Assembly: GCA_001510575.1 (NCBI GenBank)
Contig: LNGK01000007.1
Location: 186,001 to 250,000 of the forward strand
Length of the DNA stretch: 64,000 nt
Origin: Knoxdaviesia capensis
Lineage: Eukaryota > Ascomycota > Sordariomycetes > Microascales > Gondwanamycetaceae
Direction of reading: 5' to 3'
Below the pieces are notes generated by a model. The model had not been told where the DNA came from. It worked only from the letters and a program-made list of their open reading frames with translations, and did no database searches. The position numbers were made by a program, and so were the translations under genes. This document shows, one piece after another, positions 1 to 13,134 of this stretch (position 1 is the stretch's first letter; every line of letters starts with the position of its first letter).

Positions 1-502
1 GTCTGACTCTCCTGCCTGCCCCCTCCCCCAGACAACGCGGTGACCTGTTGGAGTGAGGTGGGAGTAGTTCCCAATTGGGGATCGTATCGGGCTTGTACAT
101 GCACGGCCGGTCATACGCTGCCACTGGGCTTTTACGTGATTGAAAGCTCTGGCCAGTTGCCGTGTGGGTTGAGCTGAATATCAACTCACGCCAGCTCTCT
201 TCCCTCTTGGATTCCTCTGCTCTGTCTGAAGTACATGCTGTTGTCCTCTTTTCCGGCCATTCCAACCCTTCAACGACATTTCTGCTTTGTCTCTTTTCCT
301 TCAAGGACTTCCATTGCACCATCTTCTCTACAATCTCATTTCTACTCTACGCCATAGCTACCGTTCCATTGCCTCTTCCTGACTCTCGTATACCGACTCG
401 TCACTCCGGTCTTCGATTACGCCTCCGTTGCCCCCCTCCAGGAACACTTTGTGGTCCTGCTGATCCGCCGTTTTCAACCGCACTATCCGTCACTCTATCA
501 AG
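1..502 (+). promoter_or_regulatory. Upstream region and 5' leader of glutamate-cysteine ligase
   Basis: There is no convincing gene here. The stretch is C/T-rich on the + strand from about 190 to 500, as is usual for leaders of well-expressed filamentous-fungal genes. A CCAATTGG core at 71-78 could bind a CCAAT-binding complex; this is inferred from the motif alone. Open frames in this stretch have biased pyrimidine-driven composition and no recognisable domain. Confidence 0.5.
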
Positions 503-3463
503 ATGGGTCTTCTGTAAGACTTTTTCCCTATCCGTTGGATGTGGCGACCTGCCTCTTGCTTTGGAGCCTTCTGTCGTGTTGTCCCTGGAATCACCTCTCC
601 CTCCCTTAGTTCTTATTTGCATGTCTCTTCGAAGAATCTACCCAATTCTACCCTTTGTTTCACGATCATCCTCATATCGAGCAACTTGAATCTGAACTTT
701 GCACTTGTACGACCGTGATGGGGTTCCAAAATCCCTCATGCTGTCCAGTCACGGTCCCCAAGTTCAGACACAAATCATCTCTATCTTCCCCTCTTGGGGG
801 CAAGGCCACGCGACCTGGAACAGCCGACTTTGAAACTAGGGACCCTCGAGACTAACCAAAATCGCCAACACCCCTTCTAGAGCTCTCGGTACCGCTCTGG
901 ACTGGCCCCAGGCCAAGCAACGAGCAGGCCAGGTTCGAGAATGGGGTATCAAGGTATGTGGACCTGAGGCCGGGCAAATCGCTGCCTCCCCCTCATCCAC
1001 CCTCCCGTCCTCGCCATTCACGGAACTCTAGCGTGGGGGAATCCCGCAGGGCTGCCTGTCAACTAACAGCAATTATTCTGTCATGGATTGACTGTTCACG
1101 CGGCTGTAGCAACTTCTCGAGATATGGAACAAGGCAAAGACCAAAGAACGAGACGCAATGTTGTGGGGCGATGAGGTGATTACGAATCCCATTTCCAGCC
1201 CTCCAATGCTACCCTCCATCCAGTTTATGCTCTCGTCCCAAAAAGGGGACTGAATGGGGTTGCGCTCGTGTGAATATGTGAGACTGACATCTATGTTGCG
1301 TTTGAATGGGTCTTGCTGTGGTTGGGCCGTTCCGGCTAGCCACGGGAGACTTGTTCGCTTGCAACGGACTTGCATATCAGATTGAGTACTTGGTTGTTGT
1401 TTACTCGGAAAGTGATCCGAATGTTGTTCTCTCGCTGAGACAGGCGGAGATTCTTGATGAGCTTGCCTCGTTGTACACCAAGGCGTCGCAGGCCGGGAAT
1501 CCTGCCGGAAGGTCAGTTGGCTCTGAGATTAGGGTTGGTTGGGGCTACATCCCGCCGCACGATCGCGACGCTCTTTGCTGACTTGAACAAACGCTGTTCA
1601 CTTGACGTTTAACATGTAGCTGTGGCCCTGTGATTCCCGTCTTCCACCCGGAGTTTGGTCGGTTCATGCTTGAGACCACACCCGGAAAGCCATGGGGAAT
1701 TGGCTTCAAAGAACTGCTCGGAGTTGAAACCGACATGAAGTTGAGGTATGTTCTCTCCACCCGGGACACGGCCATGCATGTATTGCTAGCTAACCACTCG
1801 AACAGGAGAAAACTGGCCAAGCAACACATGCTGCCGGCAGAATACCCGATCACTCTGACGACGTTCCCCCGGCTGGGTTGCCCCGGCGTTTTCACCGACC
1901 CGTACTACCCGGTATCCGGCCCCCAGCTCCGATCGCAGTTCGTTCCGGACGAGATCGCCAACCCGCACATCCGATTCCCCACACTTGCCGCCAACATCCG
2001 GTCGCGACGTGGCCGCAAGGTCCAGGTCAACGTGCCGGTGTTCAAGGATACCAACACGCCGAGCCCCTGGAAGGACCCCAGCGTCAACTACGACCTGCAC
2101 AACTGGCCGGAAGACGACGACGTGCGTACGGGGGGCGCCGCCCCTGATGACTTCATTCACATGGATGCCATGGCCTTTGGCATGGGCAGCTGCTGCTTGC
2201 AGATCACGTTCCAGGCGAAGAACATCACCGAGGGCCGGACCATGTACGACCAGCTCAGCCCGCTGGGCCCGATCCTCCTGGCGCTGACGGCGGCCACACC
2301 GATCTACAAGGGGTTCCTTGCCGATACCGATGTTCGGTGGAACCAAATCAGCGCGTCAGTGGATGACCGCACTGCGGAGGAACTGGGCGAGAAGGTATTC
2401 CCCCCTTTGTTGCGGGCTTTTTTGGGCCTTGTGTTACTAACACAACCATTGTTAGCCCCTTGAGAATTCTCGCTGGCGCATCCCCAAATCGCGGTATGCG
2501 TCCAACTCCACGTATATCTCGACAGACTCTCGACTGCGGCCGGAGTACCTGGATCCGGATCTGGTCGTCGACCCGGCCATCAAGCAGCAGCTTCTCGACG
2601 GCGGCATGGACGACCGACTGGCCACCCACTTCGCGCACCTGTTCATCCGCGACCCAATTGTGATCTTCGAAGAAGACCTGCAGGAGCTGGACCTGACAAA
2701 GACCGACCACTTCGAGAACATCCAGAGCACGAACTGGCAGCACATGCGCTTCAAGCCGCCGCCGGCGGACAACAGCATTGGCTGGCGGGTGGAGTTCCGG
2801 CCGATGGAGATCCAGATCACCGACTTCGAGAACGCGGCGTTCTCGGTGTTCATGGTGCTGATCACGCGCGCTATCCTCTCGTTCGACCTCAACTTCTACA
2901 TCCCCATCCGCAAGGTCGACGCGAACATGCAGCGCGCGCACGCGCGCGACGCCGTGCACACCCAGAAGTTCTTCTTCCGCAAAGACCCGTTCCCGCGCCG
3001 CAGCGGACCGCGCTCTGGCACCACCAGCGCGGCGGCGTCGCGCGCCCCCAGCCGCCCGGCCACGCCGCCCACGCCCGTCGAGGCCGAGTTCACCGAGATG
3101 ACGGTGGCGGAGATTGTCAACGGCCAGGCCGACGCGGCCGGCTTCCCCGGGCTGATCCCGATTGTCGAGAGCTACCTGGACTCGGTCAACGTCGACGTGC
3201 GCACGCGGTGCGAGCTGGCGACATACCTCGACCTGATCCGCCGGCGCGCGAGCGGCGAGCTGTGCACGGCGGCGCGGTGGATCCGCGACTTCGTGGCTGC
3301 GCATCCGGACTACAAGCAGGACAGCGTGGTGGGCGACGCTGTGGTCAAGGACCTGGTGGCGGCGGTCATTGCGGTCGGCGAACGCGAGGCTGACGGCAAG
3401 CCGCTGGCGGGCGGGGATGCGGGCCTGGAGAAGTTGTTTGGCGGGTACCAGAGGGGGTCTTGA
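503..3463 (+). CDS. GSH1: Glutamate-cysteine ligase (gamma-glutamylcysteine synthetase), 7 exons
   Basis: This cytosolic enzyme joins glutamate and cysteine with ATP, the first and usually rate-limiting step of glutathione synthesis. My exon model is 503-513, 881-953, 1110-1175, 1381-1511, 1620-1745, 1806-2394 and 2456-3463, giving 2004 nt and 667 aa, close to yeast family members (about 670). The first exon encodes only MGLL and splices in phase to ALGTALDW, the usual family N terminus. Visible family blocks are GDE-IEYLVV, HPEFGRFMLETTPGKP, the catalytic MDAMAFGMGSCCLQITFQA (about 255-273), AATPIYKGFLADTDVRWN and GWRVEFRPMEIQITDFENA (about 441-459). Introns are 367, 156, 205, 108, 60 and 61 bp; the third has a weak GTGATT donor. 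Third codon positions are strongly G/C. The gene call is secure; the intron 3 boundaries are the least certain part. Confidence 0.96.
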
Positions 3464-5044
3464 GCGGAGGGGTGACGGTTAGAGAGGACCGTCGGGCTTC
3501 ATTTCTGGTTTTTTATTTTATTTTATTTTTCGTTTGCACAGTTTTGCTTTGCATAGTTGTTGTTGATTGCTTGCTCACGCCCGTTCTCATTGTTCTGTAC
3601 GCCTGTTTCTCACTCAGCGAATAGACTCTGGTTGCTGTTTCTCGTCGGTCCCCTAGTGTGTTGGGAATGCTCCATGTCGGAGGTGAGTTCTCGAAGAATA
3701 CTATCCGGGGCTCAGTCTCCGGGCGCTGAGATGCATGAACACGATCCCCGGTGCATTCAGAGGCGAGTGGTTGTGTAGAGTAGCACCTGTAAAGACTTGA
3801 TATCTCTTCGGCGCAAACGACCGAGCTATCATTCTTAACATACAAGGAATACTCTGCCTGGGTCCCGGAGAGTTCAAGTTCCGAGATCTTACCCCCAAGT
3901 CACGTATTCTGCATGACCCCTCCTCAACATGAAGTCCCCGGGGCCTCAAGAGTAGCTCTTCCCACCCAAGGAAGATATAAGTCTCCGGTTCGCACTTGCG
4001 CGCCCCGGTTCGCACTTGCGCGCCCTCGACAAGACCTCTTAAACGAGGTCTGGACAAACAATATCTGGAAAGTCCCCGAGGTACCAGTTTCCTCGGCGGG
4101 GGACTCAATCTGCCTGCAAATCTGGCGTGTAGATGTACGTCCAGGGCCAGGTGTGTGAGACGAGGGTGTTCCGAGAGAGCCTAGAGTGGGTCTTTCGGTC
4201 CATTCTCGTGCCTCTTATGTTCTAGGCACCGTACAAGCTTATGCTGGGACCGCCTTGGGTGCATGATATCTGCCACAAGAGACCGGACCCGACCAGCAAC
4301 TGGATAGGTACTGTAGCTGGAGTTCCCAATTCCAGATATCACCCCTGATCGTCAATCTGCCCAGAAGCCTCATCTACTTGCTGCATTTATGAGGTCCGTT
4401 CAATCCACAAGCTCTAAGCTTCCGTGTTGCATCCTATACACACAGCAATCGGTGCCGAAGGTGGTTCATCGTCCTGCCCTAGGTACCCTAAGTGCATTCT
4501 TAGATCTCCTGATGCAGGCCGGGGAAGTCCACAGCCCCGACAGCTCAGGGTCACCGGAACCCGTAAGAGCACCGCTATCATATCGCGTTTGCTACCCAGA
4601 ACCACAGAATTGTGCTTCCCACCGATAAGGCTGGCTTCTACCGAGATTGAGCGTAACTCACGCACCGAATATATATATATGCATTGGTGGAGAGTCTGGG
4701 GTATGCGTTTTGAACCTCGCGGGAAACTGCTTGTTGTATGCCTGTGGGACTACCCTTGAAGGCCTGGAGACTGCTGTCCGGAACCTAGAAACAACTCTCC
4801 GGCAGCTAAGACCTGGGCTACAAGGCCCAGAGGCCGCCTTCAGTCTCCATCCGGGACTTCACCTAGTCCCGGCCCCCTCGTCCGTTTCGGAGACTCACAG
4901 TTGCCCAGGCACAACGCTCTAGTCTCCAACAGCGCCGTCATCTAGCTCTGGAAGTGGAACACTTCTTCAAGATCCCCAAGCCCCTTCCCACCATCCGGCA
5001 AACTCGCACGCTCCCACAACATCCTCCCAGGAGCCCACCAGGTC
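3464..5044. other. Intergenic, no supported gene
   Basis: This is the 3' flank of the ligase gene. It starts with a T-rich stretch (3508-3530) suited to a 3' end. It contains one perfect 20-bp tandem duplication (listed separately) and an AT dinucleotide run near 4668-4680. Open frames are short and lack domains. Confidence 0.5.
3985..4024 (+). repeat. 20-bp perfect tandem duplication
   Basis: The unit CCGGTTCGCACTTGCGCGCC occurs twice head to tail (3985-4004 and 4005-4024). The unit itself contains a near-palindromic core, GCGCACTTGCGC-like on either strand. It may be replication slippage or a protein-binding pair; nothing in the context decides. Confidence 0.9.
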
Positions 5045-5940
5045 ATGCCCATGGCCCAAAAGCTCATTCCCAGGACCAAGAATCGCCCGGCTCACAACAT
5101 GGACCCATCAGGGGGCACGGGAGAATACCGTTCCAGAACCAGGAAAAGTACTTCCCGGGTAAGCCAGCGGCCGCTGAGAACTCTGGGGAGGATCATCTGC
5201 AATTCAGAAGCGCCCCCCAACCAGCAAGATACAAGTGTCTACAGCTATCAAGGCCCCTCTCCAGACTCCTCCGAAGCTCCCGCAGAACGGCCAGAGCCGG
5301 GGACACGGCCCCGGAAGCACTGGAGATGGGCCGGCCTGCTATCCCTCAAACGGCCGTCTCGAGGAGCCGGAAATGCACTTTTTTCGTATCAAGGACCGGC
5401 GATTGACGATCCGCAAGCGCTTCGCGCGCGACCGGGAACAAACAACATCTGGACGCTGAACCTCTCTTTGGCTGGAAGTCATCTAGCTCCTCTGCCAAGT
5501 CGTCCACCATTTCCTTTGAGAAATGAGGTTAAGCGACTCGAAGGTATCCGGACAGGGCGTTATCGCGCGCAGCCACGACTTGGGGGCCTTTTCTCGGAGC
5601 CCTTGAGCGAGTGTCCCCGCGCCACGACTCCCGTCTTTCTCCCGAACCTGGAAATTCTGATGCGGATCTGCAAGGCCGACTTTGACATGATCTCGGTGGA
5701 CTTTATCAAGATGTCGAAATGGCAAATCCGCAACGGCGAAATAGCCAGGCTGGAAATGGCATTCATAGCTCGGGAAATTGACAGGGTTGGCTGGCATCAC
5801 TCAACATGAGTTCGGACAGGTTGTTCAGTCTGATAACAGCCGCCTCAGTCACGATACTCCAGAAGGTCTCCGACGGCAGCCCTAGCTTCTCGGTCAACGT
5901 CCTTATCCATATCCAGACACTGATTCACAACCGCAGGTAA
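5045..5940 (+). pseudogene. Possible hypothetical or decayed gene
   Basis: An ATG-initiated frame of 254 codons runs from 5045 to 5809. Its first two thirds is basic and Pro/Ser/Arg-rich and not convincing. The last 60 residues (ending near ADFDMISVDFIKMSKWQIRN and LEMAFIAREID) have the balanced, helical composition of real protein. At the stop (ATGA overlap, 5806-5809) a second frame of 44 codons begins, also helical-looking (LITAASVTILQKVSDG), and ends at 5940. A neighbouring frame at 5235-5459 has another protein-like stretch (EPEMHFFRIKDRRLTIRKRF). The pattern fits an old gene broken by frameshifts, or an uncalled intron. I do not recognise a family and cannot assign a function. Confidence 0.28.
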
Positions 5941-7042
5941 CTCCACAGGGCAGCTACCGATATGTCCCGGGTCGTGGTATTCGACCTTCGACGTATTAAC
6001 CACAGATCTCTGCGGCTAGGGATTCTGTGCGCTGAAGTCCGATCTGGTTCTATACACCTCCTCTTTAGCCCATCCTCCAGCTTGTCTCCCTTCTCGTTGG
6101 AACACAATAACCATCGAGCGATGACGGATCATTTTCCAACCGAGCCAGATAAGCCTATGATTTGGAGACAGGGGGACTCACGAGAAAGTCTCAGGCTAGA
6201 CATGCATCTCCATCTGGTAAGTCTACTGGGCTGACATGGAGGCTTCTATCAGAAAAGGCCATGCTAATAAGGGTTCTGGTGGCGTTGGGCTTCACCAAAC
6301 CACAGCAAAAATCACAACAGCGCCGTGAACAGACTCGGTTGTTGAAACCAGAGCATGCTACCGGGAGATTCATTAATAAAATATTCACCGGAGACGTTGA
6401 GTTGATATAGAACACTGCTATTGATCTCGTATCTTGATACATGAACGCCAGTTGGATCTTTCATTGATATCAAGTCTCTCTGATGTGATAGCTTAGTATC
6501 TAGCTACCTACTCTGCTTCCTGAGTCTTCACACATACTTACAACAAAAAAACTAAAGAAATAAAGAAATAAAACATAAAAAGGGTCAAGAACGAGACAAC
6601 CAGCTCAAAATGCTGGAAACATGCCGTAGCCGCGATATGCGAGAGAGAAAAGCCAGAGACGGTGTGTCAAGCTGTAGTGCCTGCAAGTTTCCCTCGGGCA
6701 CTCCCAACTTTGCCATGCACGCCCAAAGCCGAACGGGCACGAACAAGAGCAACGAATAGGTTGAAGTGAGGGGGGTGAGAGAAAATGGTGGCACCAAACT
6801 ACTGTAAGCCCTCTTCTGGAATCATCCAATTTTCCTGTCTTCTGACTTTATATATATATATGTCTTTCCTTTCCCTGGGTTGGGCTCCCCGAAGCGGACA
6901 CGGAACATTCAGCCGCACCACGATGAGATTGTCCACCGGGCTGGTGTGACTCGCTGGCAGCCCAGATCCTGGACGCTTGTGCGAGTGAGGAAAGGGGAAG
7001 ACATCGGCGAGAAAAGGAAAAAAGAGAGACACATAAGGGAAC

Positions 7043-7066
7043 CGAACGAACGAACGAACGAACGAA
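7043..7066 (+). repeat. (CGAA)6 microsatellite
   Basis: Six tandem CGAA units lie in an otherwise purine-rich intergenic stretch. Confidence 0.9.
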
Positions 7067-7669
7067 CCAAGGCTTGGAAAGCCCGAAAGCGCGAGGCGGT
7101 ACGTACTGGCGGGAGTGAGACACGGCTCGTGAGATTGTGTGGTCGAGCCGGACAAACACCAGGAGGGTGTACCGAGCACACGGAACGCGCGCCCACCAGC
7201 CACATCTGATCTTGACGAGCCCAGCTTCCCAGGTGTTTTCTCGCGGGCCACCACCCCCAAGACACGTCGTCACATCCCCGGAGTCACTTCCACCGCCTGT
7301 GGGCAGCCCTGGAGATCTCCCGGCTGACTGACCGCACACAGAGCACCCCCGTGCCCCAACGCCATTACACACATGCACTGTACAGTACAGTCCAGACAGT
7401 ACGGTAGCTACCGAGTCCCGGGCCAGCCAGGAGAGACTAGCCATCTCGCAGCCCCCAGCCCCAGGGCCAGGTTGTCGGGACTCCCAGGCCTTTTTGCCAC
7501 GATGAGATCCGGGTCATAGGTGTGCGGAAGAGCCTGAGGAACAGGAAGGTTAGCGGTTAAGACAAGTTCCTCAGGGATGACTTTCTCAGCTTGTATATGT
7601 TATCCATGGGTAACGGGACCGGCCATATAAGTGTGTGTCACGAGGATGGACGATTCCGTGTATGTAACT

Positions 7670-7700
7670 TTCTCTCTCTCTCTCTCTCCATCTCTCTCTC
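7670..7700 (+). repeat. (TC)n microsatellite
   Basis: Two TC runs are separated by a short interruption near 7689-7690, in a gene-poor stretch. Confidence 0.9.
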
Positions 7701-8468
7701 AACTTACTCTTTCAGGAGTGCATAAGTATCTCTGACCGCCTCTTAGGCAGCCAAGAAAACATAGCGAGAGATGTACTTACTCATCGTGTGTGGGTGGCTG
7801 CCACTTGGACCAAGATTGTGGGATGGCACTCGTCGTTGTTATCCGACCATCCGAGCCGATACACGCCGAAGGACCGTCTAATCGTAAATGCTCGAATGGT
7901 TTGCAGCGGCTCGCCCCAAGTGACTTGCGGCGCTGCCTCGAAGGGGTGGCTCGATCGGGCGGGGCACCCGACGGTCAGATGCCCGCCGGAGAGGCCTCGA
8001 TCCTCGCGTGGGAGTTTGAAATCGCACACGCACGCGTTCTCCATCGGCATCGTGATGAGGCAGACTCGTTTTCATGCTGGCTCTGACTTGGAGTAGTTCC
8101 GGTGAAAGAAAGCCACGCGGTTGTAGCGATGTTGAGGGGATTGAGGCTGAATGTGGGATGGGAAAAAAAGCAGTGCTCTAGCGGCTGAGTGAATCAGGGT
8201 TGAGTAATCTGATCATGTTATTGTTCTTTGCGCACGCCGAACGCTCGGCCGGAGCAAGATATTTGACGAATTCCTTTTCTGAGCACATTCTATCAACATC
8301 TACCAGGGCATAGTACCAGTCGAATCGCCGGATTTCTGGCTTACTCTCCAGATTTTATTTGCCGCAGACCTTCCCGGCGCCCTCTTAGAGAAGCCGCTCT
8401 TGTCGGGGGCCTTCATCGCGGGCGGAGTTGGTGAGACTTTGGATTTTTAGGGTAAGTTGCAAACTGTC

Positions 8469-8482
8469 TAACCCTAGGGTTA
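8469..8482. repeat. Head-to-head telomere-like palindrome
   Basis: TAACCCTAGGGTTA is a perfect 14-bp palindrome made of two inverted copies of the TTAGGG telomere-type repeat. It lies in intergenic DNA with no gene nearby. Confidence 0.8.
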
Positions 8483-11400
8483 TGAAGTATCATCAGCGAA
8501 TGGACTCCAAGTCCACATAGCACTGAGTCGACTTTTAGGTGTGTGTACAGTCCTATACTATATGTGTCTCCATTGGCTCTTATTTTTCCCTGCTCCTGCG
8601 AGCTTACTTATATGCTGTGTGTAGACTTGAATGCACAGGCCTGATTTCTTGGGAACGACCAAATATTGGGTCTGGGAAGATTCGCCTTTCCAAGATTCGA
8701 GAGTGGTCGGCCTCAGAGTTGAGGACGGCGAGCACCTTGAAATCCGGTAGTGGTGTGTACCACAACTCTGCCCGCTATAGCTGTGTGCTATATAGAACAA
8801 TGCTGTATAGTGCTTGGTGGCTCGGACCTAAGGTGTGACAGACTAAGGGACACTCCGATATATTGGATGCTCTCCCTGCTGCCCCGAGATACCCAAGAGA
8901 TGAGATGAGCGAGCGCGGCAAGTGGCAGTTCCGGAAGAGCAGGGACCGGGCCCTAAACCACACGTATTGCAGTACTCGTGGTGGTAATCATCGTTCTGTG
9001 ATCTGCGTATTACACCGTGTGCCGAGACTTCGCGCGAGAAGAGGGCGTCTCAGTTCCGGCGTCGTGTCGTCTTCGTTCTATCTGATTGAAGCACCCCCAT
9101 ACTCATCCTCGGAGAGCCTGTGTTCTCTTGAGTGGATCACAGCCGCCCAACCCTCGGGGCGTCGAGCGATGCGGTGATGGACACTTGGGACACATCCCTA
9201 GCAACCCGCCCCTTTCGCGATCTTTACCTTACAGTCCCGCCACCGTGCTGGTCCCTTCCTTTTCGTTCTGGGTCTCGCCCATCTTGCTCATCTCTAAACA
9301 GCCCTTCAGGCCACGATTCTATCCCGCCACGCCCGCCCACAGCCGCCGCCGTCGCCCCCCTCGTGGCACCGATGGGAATCCCACATTACAGGCGAGATAC
9401 AATCCAGATTTCGGTCCACGCGACGCCAGGGCAGGAGAGTAGAGTACTGGACCTTCGTAAAGACAGGAAGCGTGTGTTCAGCAAGCACAGCCCGCTTCTT
9501 CCCAGCGATCTAGCACCCCAGGTCGGGTGTTTCTGTCGCTGTGTTCCCCCCAGTCGTAAGTCCTCGCCTCCCCCCGTTTGGTCTCTTTTCGTGGGTTCTC
9601 GTTCTTGTGGCCCACGATAATATCGAGCACCAGACCCCGGGTTTTGGTAAATCAAATATACTCTAGTCTTCAGCACTGATTTTGTGATTATCGGCGCTCA
9701 CTCCTGTGTGTTCAGGGCTGATACGAACACCCGAGGCCACTCAGACCTCCCCCATCCAACGGCCAGACAACAGGGATCTGCCGCGGCCTGGTCGGACAAG
9801 GCGCCGGGCCACCGACTTGCCGTGTCTATCACTGTAACGTCACTGTAAATTTGGCCCATCTGCAAAAACAACGAAGCGGTTTACCGCGAAGTGCACGGGG
9901 CCTGCGGGTTCTTCAGCCGAGCCAGCCACAAAAGTGTCGTCCGGAGTCTGGTAGGATACCCTGCTGTAAGCGAGTCTACCGTTCTGTGAATCCATGGGTT
10001 CGCGGCCAGTGGCCACCGCTGGTTCATCAGCCTGAGAAACACACACAGAACAGGATGAGCACTCAGTTCCCACGGTCATCGGAGGGACGGACACCTGCAT
10101 CACTGGGTCGGTAGGAACAGCGTCTCGCGTATGTCTCATTACAAACGCCTCTCGGTCTCTGGTCGTTCTCATTTTCCTCTCCCCCTCTCTCTCTCTCCCC
10201 AAAATCCCGTCTTTTGACAAGCTGGGATGTTCCCTGTAGCCCACGCCCATGACAGATGCCACCGGGCCCGCCACAACTCCCAGCAATTCCCACTAAACGG
10301 GGTTCTGGAGATTGACGGATTTTCTTTTGACACCCGAGCCCCCCCGTGTGTCTTGACCTATGTGCGTCTGGGTTGGGTCTTCGCCGCAATTTCCGCTTCC
10401 CCCGAAAGCAAGAAGAAAAGAAGGCCACGCTCGACGCGCAGCCGGCGTGTTCGGTAACAAAAACACAATGGGACGCCTCCAAGGGTTGGGGGTACGAGTG
10501 GCGTAGAAAACTCTCCGAAGATCCCCTCTTGTCTTCTTGTACGCGTGTTTGTCCCGACTCACGACTTGGTCGTGTGCTGGAGGCATTGTGTACAATCTCA
10601 ACACCACCGAGCCCGCGATGGAGGAGAGATGGCAGACCCGGCACAGCGGTACAAAGGGAAATTAGACACGCCAGGTGCTTGCTCTGTGTCCGACTGTCTC
10701 TGTCACTGGCCCCCCGTGCTGGATCTCGTTCAGAAACCTCTTGTTCAGCCCTCTGTCGCAGTTGGCCGACTTTCCCGCCCAACCCAACCCAGCCAGTCCG
10801 CGTCCTCAGAGCCATCTTACAGCAGTGCGTGTGTACCCCTCCCACTTTTGCTTTCTCGATTGCCGACAAGGGCCCCAGCGTCGTATTCCTCCTTCGCTTT
10901 GTCAATCTCGCTTTTCTTGATGGGCGATCCCCCGGGTCATCTGCCCGGCATCTGAAATGTTGGTAAGTGGGCCAGCCACGGGGCTCTCGAGGCTCTCAAC
11001 GAGGTGTAAAAGGGCTCTTTCGGTGGTTTCGCTTGCACTCACCTCCTAGACACGACGGAAACAGAAAAGCCAGACGAGGATCAGAGCACATACTACTCAC
11101 ACCCACGCCGTATCCTGACCTCTCAGAGCCCAGGCAATTCTCCCCCCCTTCCATCCACAGAAAGCAACAAACTCGATCATCGGCACAGGTCTTGGGCGTC
11201 CGGGACGGATAGCTGCGTTGTTGGGCTCCCGGTGCGTTAGAGACGCACACACGCACGCACGCCACAGCGGAGTTTGGGTGGTGTTGGTTGGCTCTGAGCG
11301 AGACCCATCTCAGACAATCGCATTTTTTCGTTTTGCTTTCTGGTTTTGCGTGTTCCGGTGTGCCAGGCGGATCCATTGCCGGATGTGCAAAGGAGCGAGC

Positions 11401-12328
11401 GACGAAAGAACAGCCACGCACGCGAGATCTCTCTCAACACGTACCCAGCCGGCCCCCTCTTCTCTGGTCTCCCTCCCGTGCGAGAAGAAAAGGAAACCCG
11501 CCCCCCCTCCCCCAGAAAAAGAGTGTGCCGGCGTTGACTTGGCTGGAGCGGTGATTGACAACGCACTCAACCACGGCAAGTTCCACTGCAATGCCACACC
11601 CCCCCTCGCTCACTCTCCAAAGCGGGACTACGACCCGGTGCATGGTGGCTTGGATGAGAACAGCAATTTTAAACGAGAAAAAAGAAGACCCAAGAAAATT
11701 AGCTCGTCCCCCACCCAGAACCGTGATGGAAAGACACGCTCTGAGATGGAGGGGGGGTGGGGGGGCCCGTTCTGTCCAGGCCGCTCGGTTGGATCCAGGG
11801 TTTGCACGGTAGAGAGCACTACCGAATGCTCAACCCAGCTCCGGGCTCCAAACAACGAAAGCAAAAAAGAAAGAAGAAAAAAAGGCGATGCTGCACCCCA
11901 ATATCGTGCACGAACAGCGCTAATCGAAGATTTGAGGGATGGGCGAACAGGCGGAGACAGGGCCTGTTCTAGCCACGCCCCCCCCCCTCTCCCCCTCGTC
12001 CGTGTCCCGTCTTCCGTTCAGGCTTAGGGCAGGCGCTTCGTTCCCAGAATCGGCGAAGAATGCATCTCCGGGAGGGACAGAATGCAAGAAAGGAACAGAA
12101 AGAAAAAGCAAACATCCCACTGCGCGCACCAAGACCTTCTAGGCCTTCTAGTCCTTTCCCATCTCCGTCTAGTGAGCGAAGCCAAGATCTCAGCCGTACG
12201 GGATCCAGTCTCGGTCGTCTCTCGCTGGTCGCCTCACCCTGGTCCTCAAGCATGCAAGGCGAAAAGGCACTAGGAGAAACGGGATAGAATCACAGCGCAG
12301 GCGGGCGGGCGCTCCAAAAACATCAACG

Positions 12329-12346
12329 CACACACACACACACACA
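12329..12346 (+). repeat. (CA)9 microsatellite
   Basis: Nine CA units in intergenic sequence; a looser CA-rich cluster recurs at 12736-12768. Confidence 0.9.
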
Positions 12347-13134
12347 TGCACGAACCCCACCACCGAATCCGAACTCAAAGCAGTCGTTCGGTCGGTGAGC
12401 CAATCGACCTACAGTACAGTATACATGTCTCGCTAAGAGCCTGGAAAGTCTCGCCCCTCTGTACCATATATCGTTCGCTCTGTTCTGTTTCGTTGTTGTG
12501 TGCGTTTCGTTAATCCCCAAAGGAAAATGTACGCAGATGCCTTCTCATCACTTGCACGAAATGTGTGTGGTGGCTCCCTTCTCTTATTCCCCGCTCGTCA
12601 CCAGAAGGTTAGATACACAAGTCGCAAATATCACCCCGAGTCGACTTCCTCGTTGGGCTGCCCAGGAGCAGCATGCCGTCTCGCGCCCTAGTCGGCCGCC
12701 CCCAAAACCGGTTAGCGGGAGCGCGGTGCTGCATGCACACACTCACACACATGCACACACACTCACAAGTGCAGAGCGGCCCATCATCATGGTTGCCCGT
12801 TTTGTATCTTGCCGCCATGTAAGGTAGCAGGGCGGGCAGGAAGAGTCAAAATGGACGCAGCAGTTGTTCCGGGGGCGAAAGCTCTCCAGACCAGGTTCAA
12901 CGAGGCCAGAGACACATGAGAAATAAAGCCTTGGGAGATCCACCATCGGAGATGGTCAAGGCGGGTCTTTCAACGACTTGGCTTTTGTCTTTTTCTTGGT
13001 TCGGTGGTCTTAGGGAACCTAAAGTGTCCAGTTGGAGCCCGATGGTGGGCTGCTTCCTGCGTCCTAAAGCGGAGGTTGAGACATCATGTGTCCGAACGGG
13101 GTATCAGAGCGGCGAGTTGAGGTTGCCCGAGGTC

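Noticed and set aside
2348..3304. 318-codon minus-strand frame across glutamate-cysteine ligase
   Set aside because: Antisense to the conserved catalytic C-terminal half; Arg/Val/Ala-biased with no domain.
7043..7066. Tandem CGAA units considered as a CRISPR-like or attachment array
   Set aside because: The units are 4 bp with no spacers; this is an ordinary microsatellite in a eukaryotic genome.
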